The notes under the pieces were generated by a model, which made no database searches, was not told the DNA's origin, and saw only the letters and a program-made list of their open reading frames with translations. A stretch of 64,000 bases of DNA, from NCBI RefSeq assembly GCF_004135365.1, contig NZ_CP035492.1, positions 372,001-436,000 on the forward strand, read 5' to 3'. The translations under genes were made by a program, and so were the position numbers. Of this stretch, positions 18,698 to 28,263 are shown one piece after another (within the stretch, counting starts at the first letter, position 1; each line of letters begins with the position of its first letter). This DNA is from Paenibacillus protaetiae. GTDB lineage: Bacteria; Bacillota; Bacilli; Paenibacillales; Paenibacillaceae.

Positions 18698-19570
18698 TTA
18701 TTCGGCTTGCCGCCCGGCACGCCGGTACCGGTGCGGGCTTAAGCCAACCTGTTTTTTGAACAGGTTGCAGAAATAAGAGCTGTTGGTCAGGCCAACCGCC
18801 TGCCCGACCTCCTGAACGGACAAGCCGGTTGTCTTCAGCAGCAGGCATGCCTCGCGGATGCGGCGGGCGGTCAAATATTCGGTGATGCTCGTGCCCGTCT
18901 GCTGCCGGAATGCCCCTGATACATAAGTTGGCGTCAGATGAAGCCTGCCGGCAAGACGGTCCAAATCGAACTCGTCCGCGTAATGCCGCTCCGCCCACTG
19001 CATGACCCGTTCCGCAATGGAAAAGCTGCGGACCGGCTGCGCATCCTGCCGCTGCGGAGCTCCCGCCGTTTGCAGCATGTGAAGCAGCGTCATGAGAAAC
19101 AGCATCTGCTCTTCAAGCGGCAGCCCGTCCTCTCCCGCTTGAAGCACCCGGTTATGCCAGCTGCCGAACAGAATGTGAATCGTCTGCTGCGGCAGCCCGG
19201 CGAACTTAAACGTCTGCTCCAGCGGTTCTTTCCATAAGCGGCGGAAGAACGCAAGCAAAGCGGTGAATGGGGCCAAATAGCCGTCAAGCACGGAAGGTTC
19301 GAACACAAAGAGAGAACGAATGTACCGCTCCTCCGGCGCAAGCCGGATTTGAATGCGGTGAAGCTGGAACGGGCGGAATACAAACAAGCAGCCCGGCTCC
19401 AGCGCCACAATTTCCTGATTGACGATGACCTGGCCGTGCCCTTGATGGACGTACAGCCATTCCATCCCTTGATGCGCATGATAAATTTCCGCAAACTCAT
19501 CGGTCCGGTCCTTCAGGTACGAAAGCTGGACAGGATGGCTGTACAAATTCATGTAATTTAATATTCGCAT
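18698..19570 (-). CDS. AraC-family transcriptional regulator
   Basis: A 290-residue regulator with an N-terminal cupin-like sugar-sensing domain (EIYHAHQGMEWLYVHQGHGQVIV, then FRPFQLHRIQI) and a C-terminal AraC DNA-binding domain with two helix-turn-helix units (LAGRLHLTPTYVSGAFRQQTGTSITEYL; EVGQAVGLTNSSYFCNLFKKQVGLSPHRYRR). The ATG at 19570 follows GCGGAGG at good distance; the longer open frame upstream overlaps the divergent promoter. It is divergent from the GH88 gene and likely activates it in response to an unsaturated uronyl sugar. Confidence 0.9.
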   Translation of the reverse strand: MRILNYMNLYSHPVQLSYLKDRTDEFAEIYHAHQGMEWLYVHQGHGQVIVNQEIVALEPGCLFVFRPFQLHRIQIRLAPEERYIRSLFVFEPSVLDGYLAPFTALLAFFRRLWKEPLEQTFKFAGLPQQTIHILFGSWHNRVLQAGEDGLPLEEQMLFLMTLLHMLQTAGAPQRQDAQPVRSFSIAERVMQWAERHYADEFDLDRLAGRLHLTPTYVSGAFRQQTGTSITEYLTARRIREACLLLKTTGLSVQEVGQAVGLTNSSYFCNLFKKQVGLSPHRYRRAGRQAE

Positions 19571-19698
19571 GGACCAAGCCTCCGCAAAATCATAACCTAG
19601 CAACATTTTATCATAAGAGCGCAAAACAAAGGATCCCTTGTTTTTGTTACGCTGGTTATACAGGCATTTACCGAAATTGAAGCTGAGGGGGAGTTTGC

Positions 19699-20844
19699 AT
19701 GGTTCAAGCAGCGTCGCCAAATGGCAGCCTGCAAGGCGGGCAATGGCAACAGTTATGGGATCGGCTGCAGCATAAGACCGGGCGGATGATCGAACGGATC
19801 GGCAGCAAGTCGCCGCATGTCGCTGCCGCGGATACCGGCATTTATGACGATATGCGGCTCGATTGGTGGACATCCGGCTTTTGGCCGGGATTGCTCTGGA
19901 TTATGTATGATATGACCGGGCAAGAGTTATACAAGAAGGCTGCCTGGGAGTGGGATGCCCGGATCGAACAGAAGATGCTGCAGGACAACAATTTCCACCA
20001 TGATGTCGGTTTTCAGTTTTCGCCGACGGCCGTGATGAAATATAAACTGACCGGTGATGAAGACGGACGCCGCCGCGGGCTTGCGGCCGCTAACTTCCTG
20101 GCCGGGCGATTTAATCTGGCGGGCCGCTTCTTGCGGGCATGGAACCAGGATAAGACCGGATGGTCCATTATCGACTCGGCGATGAATCTGTCCATATTGT
20201 TCTGGGCGTCCGAAGAAAGCGGCGATCCGCGTTTTGCCCATATAGCCAAAGCGCATGCCGACACGATTATTGAACATTTTATACGCGAAGACGGCTCCGT
20301 CCGCCATATTGTTCATTTTGATCCGGATACCGGCGACTTTGTGGAAGCGTTAGGCGGACAAGGCGCAGCGCCTGATTCGGCCTGGAGCAGGGGAGCCGCG
20401 TGGGCAATTCATGGCTTGGCGAATGTTTACCGCTATACTGGTGACGCCCGCTACTTGCATGCTTCGCAGCGTGCGGCGCATTACTTTTTGTCGATGCTGC
20501 CGGCAGACGATGTGCCGCATTGGGATTTCCGCGCTTCCGGGCAGCTGGATGGCGAACCGCGAGATACATCGGCTGCCGCATGTGCGGCATCGGGGCTGAT
20601 TGAGCTGGCGGAAGCGCTGCCTGCTGTTCAGGGCCGCGTCTACCGGGATGCGGCTGAGCGGATCGTAAGCTCCTTGGCGGCGAACTATGCCGCATGGGAT
20701 AACGAAACGCACGAAGCGATTTTGCTGGAAGGGACAGGCAATAAGCCGGCCGGCTCCAATATTAACGTTTCGCTGATTTACGGCGATTACTTTTTTGTAG
20801 AAGCGGTTGCCAAGCTGATTGGCTGGCATAACCGCATATTCTAG
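19699..20844 (+). CDS. GH88 unsaturated glucuronyl hydrolase
   Basis: A 381-residue GH88 enzyme with an (alpha/alpha)6 barrel. It removes the 4,5-unsaturated uronic acid that polysaccharide lyases leave at the non-reducing end of oligosaccharides. The two catalytic Asp residues of unsaturated glucuronyl hydrolases appear as D102 (HHDVGF) and D159 (IIDSAMN), with SRGAAWAIHGLANVYRYT and DTSAAACAASGLIELA downstream. No signal peptide, so it acts on imported products. The ATG follows GAGGGGGAG. A GH2 enzyme gene follows 50 bases later and may share the operon. Confidence 0.92.
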   Translation: MVQAASPNGSLQGGQWQQLWDRLQHKTGRMIERIGSKSPHVAAADTGIYDDMRLDWWTSGFWPGLLWIMYDMTGQELYKKAAWEWDARIEQKMLQDNNFHHDVGFQFSPTAVMKYKLTGDEDGRRRGLAAANFLAGRFNLAGRFLRAWNQDKTGWSIIDSAMNLSILFWASEESGDPRFAHIAKAHADTIIEHFIREDGSVRHIVHFDPDTGDFVEALGGQGAAPDSAWSRGAAWAIHGLANVYRYTGDARYLHASQRAAHYFLSMLPADDVPHWDFRASGQLDGEPRDTSAAACAASGLIELAEALPAVQGRVYRDAAERIVSSLAANYAAWDNETHEAILLEGTGNKPAGSNINVSLIYGDYFFVEAVAKLIGWHNRIF

Positions 20845-20894
20845 AAGGCTTCACGAAGCGTTATCCGTGCTGGAGTGGAAGGAGAGCAGCTGCA

Positions 20895-23274
20895 ATGAGA
20901 TTAACAGAAGGCTGGGAACATTATAAAGGAAGCTTAGGCGGCGTGTGGGAAGTATGGCGGGAGCTGAAGCTGCAGCAAACGCTGTATCATCTGCCATGGG
21001 AAGCGGTGACGCTGCCCCATTCGTTTAACGCGTTTGACGCGGTGGACCCCGACGTCCAGTATTATCAAGGACAAGGCTGGTATCGCCTAAAGCTGGACGT
21101 CAGCAATCCGTATCCGGAAGGCCGGACGCTGCTCCGGTTTGAAGGCGCCGGCCAACGCTCGTTCGTCTATATCGGAACAGAGCTGGCCGGCAGCCATAAC
21201 GGCGGCTATGACGAATTTACGGTAGATATTACAGAAGCTGCGGAACGTGTACGGGCGATTCCCTATTACGGCGGGCAGGTTCCGGTTGCCGTCATGGCGG
21301 ATAACAGCCGCGATCTGCAGACGGTTCCGTCGGATATAAGCGACTTTAACCTATACGGCGGCTTATACCGCCATGTCCATCTGGAGTATGTGCCGGCCGT
21401 ATCGCTGGAGCGGGTGCACGTTACCGTGTTTGAAGCTTCTTCGGACAAAGCGGCTCTCCGGATCGATGCCCGGCTGTATAATCCGTTGCGGAAACAAACG
21501 CCGGTCCGGCTTGCCGTAACCGTCCGCAATCCGGCAGGAGAAGCTGTATGGCAGCATGAGGCGGATGTTGACGGCTGGGAAGGGATGCGGGAACTGGCTA
21601 CGCAGGAGCTTCCTGCGCCGGAGCTGTGGAGTCCCGATGACCCGGCTTTGTATGAATGCGAAGTTGCGCTTGCGAGCCAGTACGGCGCAAGCCGCATTAC
21701 CGAGCGGTTTGGCGTGCGGTATTATGAATTTGTCCGGAAGGGGCCGTTTATGCTGAACGGCAGCCGGCTGCTTATTCGCGGCACGCACCGTCATGACGAC
21801 CATGCCGGCGTCGGCCCGGCGATGACGGACGAGATGATTCGGGAAGAGCTGGCGCTGATCAAAGAGATGGGTGCGAACTTCCTTCGGCTGGGTCATTACC
21901 AGCAGTCCAAGCTGGTGCTTGATTTATGCGACGAGCTGGGCATTATGGTATGGGAGGAAATTCCGTGGTGCCGCGGCGGGCTTGGCAATGACGCGTATAA
22001 ACAGCAATGCCGCGACATGCTGAAGGCGATGATCGAACAGCATTATAATCATCCGTCCGTGATCCTATGGGGCTGGGCAACGAAAACGACTGGGAAGGCG
22101 ATTTTGAGACGTTTGAGGAAGAGGAAATCCGCGGGTTTATGAAGGAGCTTCATCAGACCGCGCATGAACGCGACCCGTACCGGGTAACGGGCATCCGGCG
22201 CTGCGAATTTTGCAAAGACATCGTAGATGTGTATTCGCCTTCGATTTGGGCCGGCTGGTACAGGGGGATTTATCCGAAATATGAGGAATACAGCAGGCAC
22301 GGATTCGAGCATACAAGCCGCTTTATCCATATGGAATGGGGGCGGATGCCATGGCGGGCAGGCATGCCGAGCAGCCGTATACCGGCTTCCAGGATATCCG
22401 CTGCGAGGCGACGGCGGATGAGCGCAACGGCGACTTTCTGATGAGCGGCGGCGATCCGCGCGTATCGGTAAACGGCGACTGGTCAGAGACTTATTTTTGC
22501 GATTTGATTGATTGGCATTTGAAGGCGCAGGAGCGGATGGACTGGCTGACCGGCACGGCGCAGTGGGTGTTTAAAGACTTCTCCACGCCGCTGCGACCGG
22601 ACAATCCGGTGCCGTATGTGAACCAGAAAGGCGTTGTCGAACGCGATTTGACGAAAAAAGAGCCGTATTACGTTTTCCAGTCCTATTGGAGCAAGCAGCC
22701 GATGGTGCGGATATACGGCCATTCCTGGACGACGAGATGGGGCGCTCCCGGCGAGAGAAGACCGGTTCGCGTATATTCCAACTGCGAGAGTGCCGAACTG
22801 TTTGTTAATGGTGAAAGCTGCGGGGTCAAGCAGCGCGATTCGCAATGTTTCCCTTGCGCAGGGCTTTACTGGGAGGTGCCGTTCCGGGAAGGAGCTAATA
22901 CGGTCAAGGTTATCGCGCAAAAGGACGGCGTAACGGTGTCGGATGAAGTCCGGTTCCGCTATCAGACGGAGCCATGGTCCGAGCCGGCTTATTTGCGGCT
23001 GACGGCTGTATCGGCATCGGACGGAAGGGTGTCGCTTGAAGTGGAAGCGCTGGACGGTAAACACCGGTTTTGTCCGGATGCGGCTTTGTTTGTCCGTTTC
23101 TCGCTGGCGGGTGAAGGGCGTCTGCTCGATAATCTGGGAACGGCGGGCGGCAGCCGGTATGTTCAGCTGGCGAACGGAAGGGCTTCGATCGAAGCGGAAT
23201 TTACACCAGGCGGCACAGCGGCGGTATGCGTAGCCGGCGAAGCAGTAAAAGGCGCGATGGTCGTGCTGCAATAA
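20895..23274 (+). CDS. GH2 glycoside hydrolase (two frameshifts in this sequence)
   Basis: A 793-residue GH2-family protein once two single missing G are restored, at about 22069-22072 (a run of four G) and about 22338-22342 (a run of five G). Order: jelly-roll sugar-binding domain, immunoglobulin-like domain, then the barrel with FLRLGHYQQSKLVLDLCDELGIMVWEEIPW, the acid/base Glu in LWGLGNEND and the nucleophile Glu in FIHMEWGAD, and a C-terminal DUF4982-like beta domain (RVYSNCESAELFVNGES). Likely a beta-galactosidase or beta-glucuronidase type enzyme; specificity cannot be read. It follows GH88 closely and suggests stepwise trimming of a uronic acid-containing glycan. Confidence 0.85.
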
Positions 23275-23304
23275 GAGGCGCGTATAGACGTTCAGAACTA
23301 TATG

Positions 23305-23337
23305 GAAAGCCCGGCTGCCATTTGCCGGGCTTTTTGA
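23305..23337 (+). terminator. Rho-independent terminator after GH2
   Basis: AAGCCCGGC and GCCGGGCTT form a 9-bp stem followed by TTTTTGATT. It ends the GH88-GH2 transcript and lies before the convergent permease. Confidence 0.8.
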
Positions 23338-23353
23338 TTTGGAGCGTTATTCA

Positions 23354-24809
23354 TCATCTGCATTTGCTTGATGATAATGCGGTTTCGTTATTCGGCTGGC
23401 GATACGCCGCCGGTGAAGCGGGTGCGGCAGCCGGAGCCGGCATAGCCGGGGCTGGCGACGGTATCGCCGAGGGTGCAGCGGAACTCGCCGGCACTGCCGG
23501 ATCAAACCGGTCCCAGCGGATAAGATTTTCGAGCAAAATAACGAGAATTACGCCAATGATTAGGCCGTTCGATAAAATCGGAACAAGCAGCGGCGGAATT
23601 TGGCCAAACGCCGAAGCGGGAATGTTCATGATGCTGATGCCCGTCAGTGCCGGGAGCGCCATCCGGTAGATCGTTTTGGATTGAAAGGTCGTCCCTTGCA
23701 GCGTACGGAAGGCAGTGCCGAACATTTGCAAATAAGCGGCAAATAATACCGCCCCGCCTACCGGCAGCGGTAGCTGCGCCAGACTGCCGCTCATAACCGG
23801 GAATATACCGGCTATAATCAGCATGGACGACCCTGCCAATAATGCTGCACGCCGTAATACTTTTGTGTTTTCCAGAAAACCGATGGAGGATGCAAAGGTG
23901 CCGAATGGAATTAAGCCAACACATCCCGCTATAATCGAAAAGCCGTTCGTCAGTAAAAAAGCCCCATATATTGTTTGCCGGTTGGCTTATCGTTATACAG
24001 CTTGCCGGCGGCCGTCAGACTGGTTAACGTATTGGTCATATTGACCAGCCCGGCGAGCATGCCTACCATTAGGATGCCGCCATGCCATTCAGGCGTTCCC
24101 CACGGCAGCCAGCGCCATATTCCTCCCGAGCCGGCCGGCTCCGCCGCTGCCGCCTGCCCGCCTGAGCCGGCGCCAAACAGCAATGCATACGCGGCCCAGC
24201 CGCATATAATGCCAATGAGCAGCGAGAATTGTCCCCATTTTCCTCTTCCTTTTAAATGGATCACCGCAACAAGCATTATAATTGCCGCTGACAGCCCGGC
24301 AAACTTTAAATGCCATGTGCCGCCCTGCTCATAGCCAATCATTTCTTTGAAAAACGTATTGGCCAGCTGGAAGGTGAGCAGCAGCAAATAGACGCCCATG
24401 ACAATCGGCGTAAATATACGCTTCAATACGTTTAAAAATCCGCACAATGCGAGCACGATGGCAAGCGCGCTCGATAATATAAAGCCCCCTGCCAAACTGG
24501 CGGCAACGGAAGCGGTGTCCATGCCCATAGCAGGAGCGGAGGCGCAAATGCTAAGCGCCACTCCCCACCAAATGCCTGCCGGGCCGTCCATGAGCGCATA
24601 GCGGTGCCCCAAATAAGCTGCGCGATACATAATACGCCGGTCAATACGAAGGAGCGCTGCATCGACGAGGCGATATCATCCGGAGCAAGCCCCAGCGCAT
24701 GCCCGACCGTAAGCGGTACCAGGACCGTATTCGTAAATAAAAAGAACAGCCACTGCACGCCGGCAATCAGCATGCTTGCGGCGTCATGTTGTTTCAGCCA
24801 AGCTTTCAT
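23354..24809 (-). CDS. NCS2-type xanthine/uracil permease (two frameshifts in this sequence)
   Basis: A nucleobase:cation symporter of the NCS2 family, 485 residues after restoring one G in each of two C runs on the plus strand (24607-24610 and 23962-23965). The N-terminus WLFFLFTNTVLVPLTVGHALGL, a central block (MDGPAGIWWGVALSICASAP, FTPIVMGVYLLLL) and the TLTSLTAAGKLYNDKPTGKQYMG to LLTNGFSIIAGCVGLIPFGTFASSIGFLE segment are typical. An unusual Pro/Ala-rich tail ends the protein. It is divergent from a LysR gene, which probably controls it. Confidence 0.85.
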
Positions 24810-24961
24810 GTCTACCCCTGCTTTCCTTTCTTTCAAGTCCATTGCGCACACATTGTTTCGCGCCGCAGGTTTTATGGTAACATGGGCATAACTATATTAA
24901 TAATATTTATAAAATTGAAAAACGATATGAAATTCATATACAAATGGGAGAGGTTATAGGG

Positions 24962-25858
24962 TTGGATATAAAACAGCTGCGTTATTTTATCGCGTTAGCC
25001 GAGGAGCGGCAGGTTACTTCGGCGGCGCAAAGGCTGCATATGTCGCAGCCGCCGCTCAGCCAGCAGCTGAAGCTGATGGAGGATGAGCTTGGCGTGCCGC
25101 TGTTTATCCGCAGCGGGCGCCATCTGGAGCTGACTGCGCCGGGCAAAACGTTATACGAGCATGCGGTTGCGATCACACGAATGATGGAGGAAGCGAAAGC
25201 GGAGGTGGCGGAGTCAGGGCTTGGCATACGCGGGAAGCTGGCAATAGGCGTCAACACGTTATCGGATGAGCGGCTTCCGGAAGCTTTGAACGTATTCCGG
25301 GGCATGTATCCGAATGTTACGTTCAAGATTCAGCAGAACGAAACGAATATGCTGGCCAAGCTGATTAAAGATAAATCGCTTGATCTTGCGATTGTCCGTC
25401 TGCCGATCGCACTGGATGATTTGAATTACGTTGAACTTGGCGCGGAACCGCTTTATTTTGTTACAGGCGGGGAAACGGCGATCCATGACGGCGACTTGGA
25501 CGGCGAAGGCGCCGTATCCTTCGAAGCGATAGCGCGGTACCCGCTTATTTTGCCGAGTACGGAAGGGCTCGGACTTTACGATTTTATATTGGAGCAGTTC
25601 CATACGAGAGGATTGTCGCCTGTCATTGTCGGCGAATGCTCCGATATCGGCATGCTGGCCGAGCTGGTAGCGGCTGGTTTTGGCGTTTCAATTTTGCCGA
25701 GAACATCAGTGCGCAGATATAAGCAGCCCGCTTATCCGATCAGCGGGCCCCAGCATACGTCCAGCTCGGCCGTCATTTGGCTGAAAGGCCGCTATTTAAA
25801 CAAAGCCGCGCAAAAGCTGATAGAGCTTATAGCGAATATTCCGCGAGAAGGGCGTTAA
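24962..25858 (+). CDS. LysR-family transcriptional regulator
   Basis: A 298-residue LysR regulator. The N-terminal winged helix-turn-helix reads DIKQLRYFIALAEERQVTSAAQRLHMSQPPLSQQLKLMEDELGVPLF and the C-terminal periplasmic-binding-like domain holds the effector site. The TTG at 24962 is spaced 8 bases from GGGAGAGG and starts the standard LysR N-terminus, so it is preferred over the ATG 18 bases earlier. It is divergent from the nucleobase permease. Confidence 0.88.
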   Translation: MDIKQLRYFIALAEERQVTSAAQRLHMSQPPLSQQLKLMEDELGVPLFIRSGRHLELTAPGKTLYEHAVAITRMMEEAKAEVAESGLGIRGKLAIGVNTLSDERLPEALNVFRGMYPNVTFKIQQNETNMLAKLIKDKSLDLAIVRLPIALDDLNYVELGAEPLYFVTGGETAIHDGDLDGEGAVSFEAIARYPLILPSTEGLGLYDFILEQFHTRGLSPVIVGECSDIGMLAELVAAGFGVSILPRTSVRRYKQPAYPISGPQHTSSSAVIWLKGRYLNKAAQKLIELIANIPREGR

Positions 25859-25917
25859 CGCTGCAAGCCGCTTCGGGCTTACCTGCAAGCTGCGCCGGCT
25901 TAACGCTGCAAGCCGCT
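25855..25917. repeat. 18-bp direct repeat at a convergent gene junction
   Basis: TTAACGCTGCAAGCCGCT occurs at 25855-25872 and again at 25900-25917. The first copy contains the LysR stop codon and the second the stop codon and last codons of the minus-strand AraC gene. It looks like a local duplication at the junction; no function is apparent. Confidence 0.7.
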
Positions 25918-26772
25918 CCGGATCGTCCGCCGGTATTGTTCGGGCGTTACACCTTTGTTTTTTTTGAACATTTGGCAAAAGTAAGACGGGCTTAATCCGC
26001 CGACTTCTTTGGCGATTTCCTGTATCGTCTTGGATGTGCCGGCAAGCAGCGCACATGCTTCCTTCATCCGCCGCAGCGTAATTTGCTCGGACAGCGTTAT
26101 GCCCGTTGCTTCCTTGCATAGATGCGACAGATGGTAGGGCGACAGAAACAAGTCGCGGGCCATCTCTTCCAGCCGGAACGGCTCGCGGTAATGCTGTTCC
26201 AGCCAGTCCGTCATGCTTTCCATATGCTTCAGCATACGGGGACTGGCGTTCATGTCCGCTTCATGTCCGCGGAACGGCTGGCGCTGCAAAAAGCGGAGCA
26301 GCCTTAACATAAGCAGCCCGAAGCTTTCGTCCCGCTGGGCAGACGGCTCGCTTCGAAGTTTATCAAACTCCTCCAATATGGCCAGCAATTCAGAATGATC
26401 CTCCCGCAGCCAAAAGATTTGCACCGGCAAGTTGTCTTTCCAGATCCGGTTGTAAAACCGGTGCAGTTCCGGAAAAGCAGCCAAGCAACCGGCCAGCGAA
26501 TAAGGGTCAAAGGTGAGGTTCGTCCGGATATAAGCGTTTCCCGGACGGGCCGGCACATCGACCAGATGCAGCTGGTAAGGCTGCACCCAGATAAGCGTTC
26601 CGTTTTGCAGCGGATATGGTTTGCCCTCGAGCATGATATGGCCTTCGCCTTCAAAGACGTACAGCATTTCGATGCCCTGATGGGCATGATACCAGCGCGA
26701 TGCGTCCGATTTGAGCTTATGGGAATACGAATACAATCCAAGTTCAAACTGCAGCCGGTCGATTTTATGCAT
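25900..26772 (-). CDS. AraC-family transcriptional regulator
   Basis: A 290-residue regulator with the same architecture as the AraC protein at 18.7-19.6 kb: a cupin-like domain (YHAHQGIEMLYVFEGEGHIML, WVQPYQLHLVDV) and a C-terminal double helix-turn-helix (LEEMARDLFLSPYHLSHLCKEATGITLSEQI; EIAKEVGGLSPSYFCQMFKKNKGVTPEQYRR). The ATG follows GAGAGGC on the minus strand. It is divergent from a GH88 gene, so both GH88 genes in the window have a private AraC regulator. Confidence 0.9.
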   Translation of the reverse strand: MHKIDRLQFELGLYSYSHKLKSDASRWYHAHQGIEMLYVFEGEGHIMLEGKPYPLQNGTLIWVQPYQLHLVDVPARPGNAYIRTNLTFDPYSLAGCLAAFPELHRFYNRIWKDNLPVQIFWLREDHSELLAILEEFDKLRSEPSAQRDESFGLLMLRLLRFLQRQPFRGHEADMNASPRMLKHMESMTDWLEQHYREPFRLEEMARDLFLSPYHLSHLCKEATGITLSEQITLRRMKEACALLAGTSKTIQEIAKEVGGLSPSYFCQMFKKNKGVTPEQYRRTIRSGLQR

Positions 26773-26839
26773 AAGTCTGCCTCTCTAAAATAGCAATATA
26801 CCTATATCATAACACAACAAACCTACGGAATATTGCGCC

Positions 26840-26845
26840 TATAAT
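26840..26845 (+). promoter_or_regulatory. Likely -10 element of the second GH88 gene
   Basis: A perfect TATAAT lies 45 bases before the GH88 start codon, with no recognisable -35 element at the right distance. This fits a promoter that needs an activator, such as the divergent AraC protein. Confidence 0.45.
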
Positions 26846-26889
26846 AAGTTCATCATCACAAAATGAGAATAATAGGAGGCAATAGAACG

Positions 26890-28019
26890 ATGAGCTGGGC
26901 AACCATTATCGAGCAAACCTTAGCGACTACATCCGCCAATGTGCAGCGCTTTAACGGCAAGTTCCCGCATGTGAGCAATGGAGACGGTAGCTATCAGCTT
27001 GTGTCCAATACCGACTGGACGGAAGGATTCTGGGCCGGGATCTTATGGCTCAGCTATGAATACAGCGGCGACAGCGCTTTGCATGAAGCGGCGCTTGCAA
27101 GTGTAGCTTCATTCCGGGAGCGCCTGAAGGATAACCGGAATTTGGATCATCATGATATCGGATTTCTGTATTCGCTGTCCGCCAAGGCCGGATGGATTGT
27201 GGACCGCGATGAAGAAGCTCGCCGGCTCGCCTTGCAGGCGGCGGATGTGCTTATGAAGCGGTGGAGAAACGGCATGCAGCTGTTTCAGGCATGGGGCAAA
27301 GAAGGCGACAACGACAACGGCGGCCGCATTATTATCGACTGTCTGATGAATATGCCGCTGCTGTACTGGGCAACGCAGCAAACGGGCGATTCGTCTTATG
27401 CGGATGCGGCACGGATTCAGGTGGAGCAAAGCCGGCGTTTTCTGGTAAGGGAGATGACTCCTCCTACCATACGTTTTATTTCGATCAGCTGACCGGCGAT
27501 TCGTATCGCGGCGGCACGCATCAAGGGTTTAAGGACGGCTCGACCTGGACGCGCGGCCAAGCTTGGGGCATTTACGGTTTTGCGCTGGCGTACCGTTACT
27601 TCAAGGAGCCGGAGCTGCTGGAGACGGCCAAACGGATGGCGCATTATTTTATCCGCCATCTGCCGGAGGATCATGTAGCTTATTGGGATTTTGACGCGCC
27701 TCAGCGGGAAGGAACGCCGCGAGACAGTTCGGCTTCGGCCATCAGTGCCTGCGGGCTGCTGGAGATCGCCCGGCATTTGCCGGAAGGCGACCCGGATCAG
27801 GCGCTGTTTGCCAAAGCGGCGGAGCAATCCATGGCCAGCCTGGCGGACAACTATTTTACAAAAGGGGATGCTTCGGAAGAAGGTTTCCTGAAGCATGGCT
27901 CCTATTCGGTAAGAAGCGGAGCTTCACCCGATGATTATGTTATATGGGGCGATTATTTTTTCCTGGAGGCATTAATGCGACTGGAGAAAGGCGTTCCGGG
28001 CTACTGGTACGAGCGTTAA
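26890..28019 (+). CDS. GH88 unsaturated uronyl hydrolase (frameshifted in this sequence)
   Basis: A second GH88 enzyme, 376 residues after restoring one G near 27453 (GGGAGATG where GGGAGGATG keeps frame, giving FLVREDDSSYHTF). Catalytic Asp candidates are in NLDHHDIGF and RIIIDCLMN, and GQAWGIYGFALAYRY and PRDSSASAISACGLLEIA match the family. It differs clearly in sequence from the copy at 19.7 kb, so it may accept a different unsaturated disaccharide. The ATG at 26890 is set by AGGAGG 10 bases upstream. It is monocistronic and ends before a strong terminator. Confidence 0.87.
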
Positions 28020-28089
28020 AAAGCGGGACGAGCATCCCGTTATACCGATAAACCTGCAAGTCAAGCCAGCCATCATTTCATTTGTTCCC

Positions 28090-28117
28090 AAGAACGCCGT
28101 TTCGGCGTTCTTTTTTT
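28090..28117 (+). terminator. Rho-independent terminator after the second GH88 gene
   Basis: AAGAACGCC and GGCGTTCTT close a stem with a short loop and are followed by seven T. Confidence 0.82.
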
Positions 28118-28128
28118 ATTTATGAAAT

Positions 28129-28160
28129 AAAACTATCAAAAATATTAAAATAATAGTTTT
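28129..28160. promoter_or_regulatory. Inverted repeat upstream of the ABC importer operon
   Basis: AAAACTAT (28129-28136) and ATAGTTTT (28153-28160) are perfect 8-base inverted arms in the AT-rich leader of the ABC-PHP-RpiR operon. It could be an operator for the RpiR protein encoded at the end of that operon; this is inference from position alone. Confidence 0.35.
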
Positions 28161-28263
28161 TTACAATATCCTAAAATGGCGATGACGCCAGGTTTACATT
28201 TCGCCTTTATAGTCATAGAGGAAGAGAAAACCGAGAGGTTATACCGCTAGGAGGAGAAGAGGA

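Noticed and set aside
22067-23274. Two separate hydrolase fragments after 22067
   Set aside because: They are in-order continuations of the GH2 protein; restoring two G joins all three pieces into one 793-residue enzyme.
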